A DNA stretch of 64,000 nt, taken from assembly GCF_002224285.1 (NCBI RefSeq), contig NZ_CP022436.1, forward strand, positions 4,092,001-4,156,000. The letters are read 5' to 3'. This document shows, piece after piece, positions 61,415 to 64,000 of this stretch (its first letter is position 1; each line of letters starts with the position of its first letter). Both the position numbers and the translations under genes were made by a program. This DNA is from Arthrobacter sp. YN (GTDB lineage Bacteria; Actinomycetota; Actinomycetes; Actinomycetales; Micrococcaceae). The notes below the pieces were generated by a model. The model saw only the letters and a list, made by a program, of their open reading frames with translations, was not told the origin of the DNA and did not search any database.

Positions 61415-64000
61415 GTGGCTGCAGGAGAAGAGACCTCACACATCCTCAGCGGGTTGACTGCCCAGCTGCCTGATCGTGATCCGGAAGAGACCGCTGAGTG
61501 GATTGAGTCCCTTGATGCGTTGATCGCGGAGCAGGGTACCGAGCGTGCCCAGTACATTATGCGGAGTTTGTTGCAGCGTGCCGGCGCGAGGTCGGTGGGT
61601 GTGCCGATGGTGACGACCACTGATTATGTGAACACGATCCCGGTGGACCAGGAAGCAGAGTTTCCGGGGAACGAGGAGTTCGAGCGCCGGTACCGTGCGT
61701 ACATGCGCTGGAACGCCGCGGTCATGGTCCACCGTGCGCAGCGGGCCGATATCGGGGTCGGCGGGCATATTTCCACCTACGCCGGGGCCGCGACCCTGTA
61801 CGAGGTGGGGTTCAACCACTTCTTCCGCGGCAAGGACCACCCCTCCGGCGGGGACCAGGTGTTCTTCCAGGGCCACGCGTCCCCTGGCATGTACGCCCGC
61901 GCGTTCATGGAAGGGCGCCTCACGGAGGAGGACTTGGACGGGTTCCGTCAGGAAAAGTCCAAGGCCGGCCATGCGTTGTCTTCCTACCCGCACCCGCGCC
62001 TGATGCCGGATTTCTGGGAGTTCCCTACCGTGTCGATGGGTATCGGCCCGATGAACGCGATCTACCAGGCCCAGTCCAACCGGTACCTGCAGAACCGTGG
62101 CATCAAAGACACCAGTGACCAGCAGGTCTGGGCGTTCCTCGGCGACGGGGAAATGGACGAGCCCGAGTCCCGCGGCCTGCTCCAGCTCGCCGCGAACGAG
62201 AACCTGGACAACCTGAACTTCGTGATCAACTGCAACCTCCAGCGCCTGGACGGACCGGTCCGCGGCAACGGCAAAATCATGCAGGAACTCGAAGCGTTCT
62301 TCCGCGGTGCGGGCTGGAACGTCATCAAGGTCGTCTGGGGCCGGGAATGGGATTCCCTCCTGGAAGCAGACCAGGACGGGGCGTTGGTGAAAATCATGAA
62401 CGAAACCCCCGATGGTGACTACCAAACCTACAAAGCCGAGTCCGGCGGGTTCGTGAGGGAACACTTCTTCGGCAAGTCCCCGCAGACCAAAGACATGGTC
62501 GCGGACCTGGACGACGAACAGATCTGGGGCCTCAAACGCGGCGGCCACGACTACCGCAAGGTCTACGCCGCGTACAAGGCAGCGACCGAGTTCAAGGGCA
62601 AACCCACCGTGATCCTGGCCAAAACGGTCAAGGGCTACGGACTGGGCCCGCACTTCGAAGGCCGCAACGCGACCCACCAGATGAAGAAACTGACCATGGA
62701 AGACCTCAAAGCCTTCCGTGACCACCTCCGCATCCCCATCAGCGATGACCAACTCGACGCGGACCTCTACCGGCCCCCGTACTACCACCCCGGCATGGAC
62801 GCCCCGGAAATCAAATACCTCATGGAACGCCGGGCCGAACTCGGCGGGTTCGTCCCCGAACGCCGCCGCAAACACACCGACGTCACCCTGCCCGAAGCGA
62901 AGTCCTACGACGTCGCCAAACGCGGGTCCGGGAAACAACAAGCCGCCACCACCATGGCCTTCGTCCGGCTCCTGAAAGACCTGATGCGGGACAAGAACTT
63001 CGGCGCCCGGTTCGTGCCCGTCGTCCCCGACGAATCCCGCACCTTCGGAATGGACGCGTTCTTCCCGACCGCGAAAATCTACAACCCCAAAGGCCAGAAC
63101 TACCTCTCCGTGGACCGCGACCTCGTCCTGGCCTACAAAGAATCCCCCGCCGGACAACTGATCCACCCCGGCATCAACGAAGCCGGCGCCGTCGCAGCCT
63201 TCACCGCCGCCGGCACCGCCTACGCCACCCACGGCGAACCCCTGGTCCCGATCTACGTGTTCTACTCCATGTTCGGCTTCCAACGCACCGGGGACTCCTT
63301 CTGGGCCGCAGCAGACCAAATGACCCGCGGCTTCATCATCGGCGCCACCGCAGGACGGACCACCCTCACCGGCGAAGGACTCCAACACGCCGACGGACAC
63401 TCCCCCATCCTGGCCTCCACCAACCCCGCCGTGAAAACCTACGACCCCGCCTACGGCTACGAAATCGGCCACATCATCCGCCACGGCCTCGAAGAAATGT
63501 ACGGCCCCGACGCTGACGCGCAAGGCACCGGAACTGCATCCGATAAAAACGTGATGTACTACCTCACCGTCTACAACGAACCCATCACCCAACCCGCGGA
63601 ACCAGAGAACCTCGACGTCAACGGACTCCTCAAAGGCATCTACCACCTCGCCGAAGCACCCACCGCGGACGGCACCAACACAGCGAACCGGCCCACCGCG
63701 GCCATCCTCGCCTCCGGCGTGTCCGTGCCCTGGGCCCTCGAAGCCCAACGGATCCTCGCCGAAGACTGGAACGTCGCCGCCGAGATCTACTCCGTGACCT
63801 CCTGGAACGAACTCCGACGCGACGGACTCGCCGCCGAAGAACACGCCTTCCTCAACCCCGGCCAACCCGCCCGCACCCCGTTCATCACCGAACAACTCGC
63901 AGGCCACACCGGACCCGTCATCGCCGTAACCGACTACATGAAAGCCGTCCCCGACCAAATCCGCCAATTCATCCCCAACGACTTCGCCTCCCTCGGAGCA
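61415..64000 (+). CDS. aceE: Pyruvate dehydrogenase E1 component (homodimeric AceE), C-terminus beyond the window
   Basis: 862 residues are present; full-length AceE is about 900. GTG 61415 follows GAGAGG by 8 bp. The thiamine-diphosphate motif runs from [14 protein letters not shown] to [19 protein letters not shown], and the second domain has [14 protein letters not shown], the actinobacterial/proteobacterial AceE pattern. It decarboxylates pyruvate and passes the acetyl group to E2. In actinobacteria AceE joins a combined PDH/ODH complex. The gene is codon-biased to an extreme, consistent with high expression. Confidence 0.97.
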   Translation, partial: MAAGEETSHILSGLTAQLPDRDPEETAEWIESLDALIAEQGTERAQYIMRSLLQRAGARSVGVPMVTTTDYVNTIPVDQEAEFPGNEEFERRYRAYMRWNAAVMVHRAQRADIGVGGHISTYAGAATLYEVGFNHFFRGKDHPSGGDQVFFQGHASPGMYARAFMEGRLTEEDLDGFRQEKSKAGHALSSYPHPRLMPDFWEFPTVSMGIGPMNAIYQAQSNRYLQNRGIKDTSDQQVWAFLGDGEMDEPESRGLLQLAANENLDNLNFVINCNLQRLDGPVRGNGKIMQELEAFFRGAGWNVIKVVWGREWDSLLEADQDGALVKIMNETPDGDYQTYKAESGGFVREHFFGKSPQTKDMVADLDDEQIWGLKRGGHDYRKVYAAYKAATEFKGKPTVILAKTVKGYGLGPHFEGRNATHQMKKLTMEDLKAFRDHLRIPISDDQLDADLYRPPYYHPGMDAPEIKYLMERRAELGGFVPERRRKHTDVTLPEAKSYDVAKRGSGKQQAATTMAFVRLLKDLMRDKNFGARFVPVVPDESRTFGMDAFFPTAKIYNPKGQNYLSVDRDLVLAYKESPAGQLIHPGINEAGAVAAFTAAGTAYATHGEPLVPIYVFYSMFGFQRTGDSFWAAADQMTRGFIIGATAGRTTLTGEGLQHADGHSPILASTNPAVKTYDPAYGYEIGHIIRHGLEEMYGPDADAQGTGTASDKNVMYYLTVYNEPITQPAEPENLDVNGLLKGIYHLAEAPTADGTNTANRPTAAILASGVSVPWALEAQRILAEDWNVAAEIYSVTSWNELRRDGLAAEEHAFLNPGQPARTPFITEQLAGHTGPVIAVTDYMKAVPDQIRQFIPNDFASLGA

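Noticed and set aside
61436..63967. 843-codon open frame on the minus strand opposite aceE
   Set aside because: Its residues follow from extreme third-position GC of aceE on the other strand; it is rich in V, G, D and H, has no domain, and aceE is unmistakable.

Overview
The window is a high-GC chromosomal segment from an actinobacterium, most likely Micrococcaceae in the Arthrobacter/Paenarthrobacter group. The evidence is GC-rich third positions, frequent GTG starts, many ATGA/GTGA start-stop overlaps, a Mycobacterium-like Ssd/Tad locus, a MarP-like protease, and homodimeric-type pyruvate dehydrogenase E1 (aceE). This assignment is inference from gene content; no database was searched.

Layout. 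1-6.6 kb: a methyltransferase running off the left edge, two sister lipoproteins, trhO, a GNAT protein and a DUF1998 helicase. 6.6-12.1 kb: a translationally coupled minus-strand pilus/secretion locus (Ssd, TadA, TadB, TadC, DUF4244 pilin-like protein, two TadE-like proteins) in the order known from M. tuberculosis Rv3660c-Rv3654c. 12.3-14.3 kb: a family A polymerase and a small YegP-like protein. 14.4-20.8 kb: an accessory island of lower-GC orphan genes, opening with a frameshifted resolvase remnant and containing KptA, a SUKH protein and several unknowns. Its gaps are punctuated by a short palindromic element with a GGATC-like core. 20.8-31.8 kb: CoA-type NUDIX, nth, a membrane protein, acs, a DeoR regulator, an ABC pair, and a LacI regulator with an oxidoreductase. 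32.0-37.6 kb: an alpha-galactoside uptake and hydrolysis operon without its own ATPase. 37.7-49.5 kb: aroQ, MarP-like protease, Crp, NUDIX, ridA, penicillin-binding protein, metallophosphoesterase, a heterodimeric ABC exporter and tRNA-Pro(CGG). 49.6-51.2 kb: a small secreted peptide divergent from an XRE regulator with a helical repeat region. 51.2-55.0 kb: purC, purD, asparaginase and an SCP-family protein. 55.1-61.1 kb: a dicarboxylate symporter, a DUF559-like protein, an SDR, a hydantoin-racemase-like protein and an NCS1 permease, with three copies of a 57-bp palindrome. 61.4-64.0 kb: aceE, running off the right edge.

The most interesting candidate is the 49.6-51.2 kb pair. A 71-residue protein has a Sec signal peptide, carries IGNWPDPM internally and ends exactly with IGNWPDTM. 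It diverges from a 421-residue XRE regulator across a 127-bp gap with facing TTGACA boxes and a palindrome on the peptide gene's -10. This is the architecture of peptide-pheromone (RRNPP-like) systems, which are known mainly from Firmicutes; the function here is inferred. Other leads are the palindrome-punctuated island, 32-bp tandem repeats between two convergent gene pairs, a lipoprotein whose best start codon is ATC, a shared TTCCGYATTGTGGAA operator-like site before the dicarboxylate symporter and the NCS1 permease, and a racemase-family protein lacking its first catalytic cysteine.
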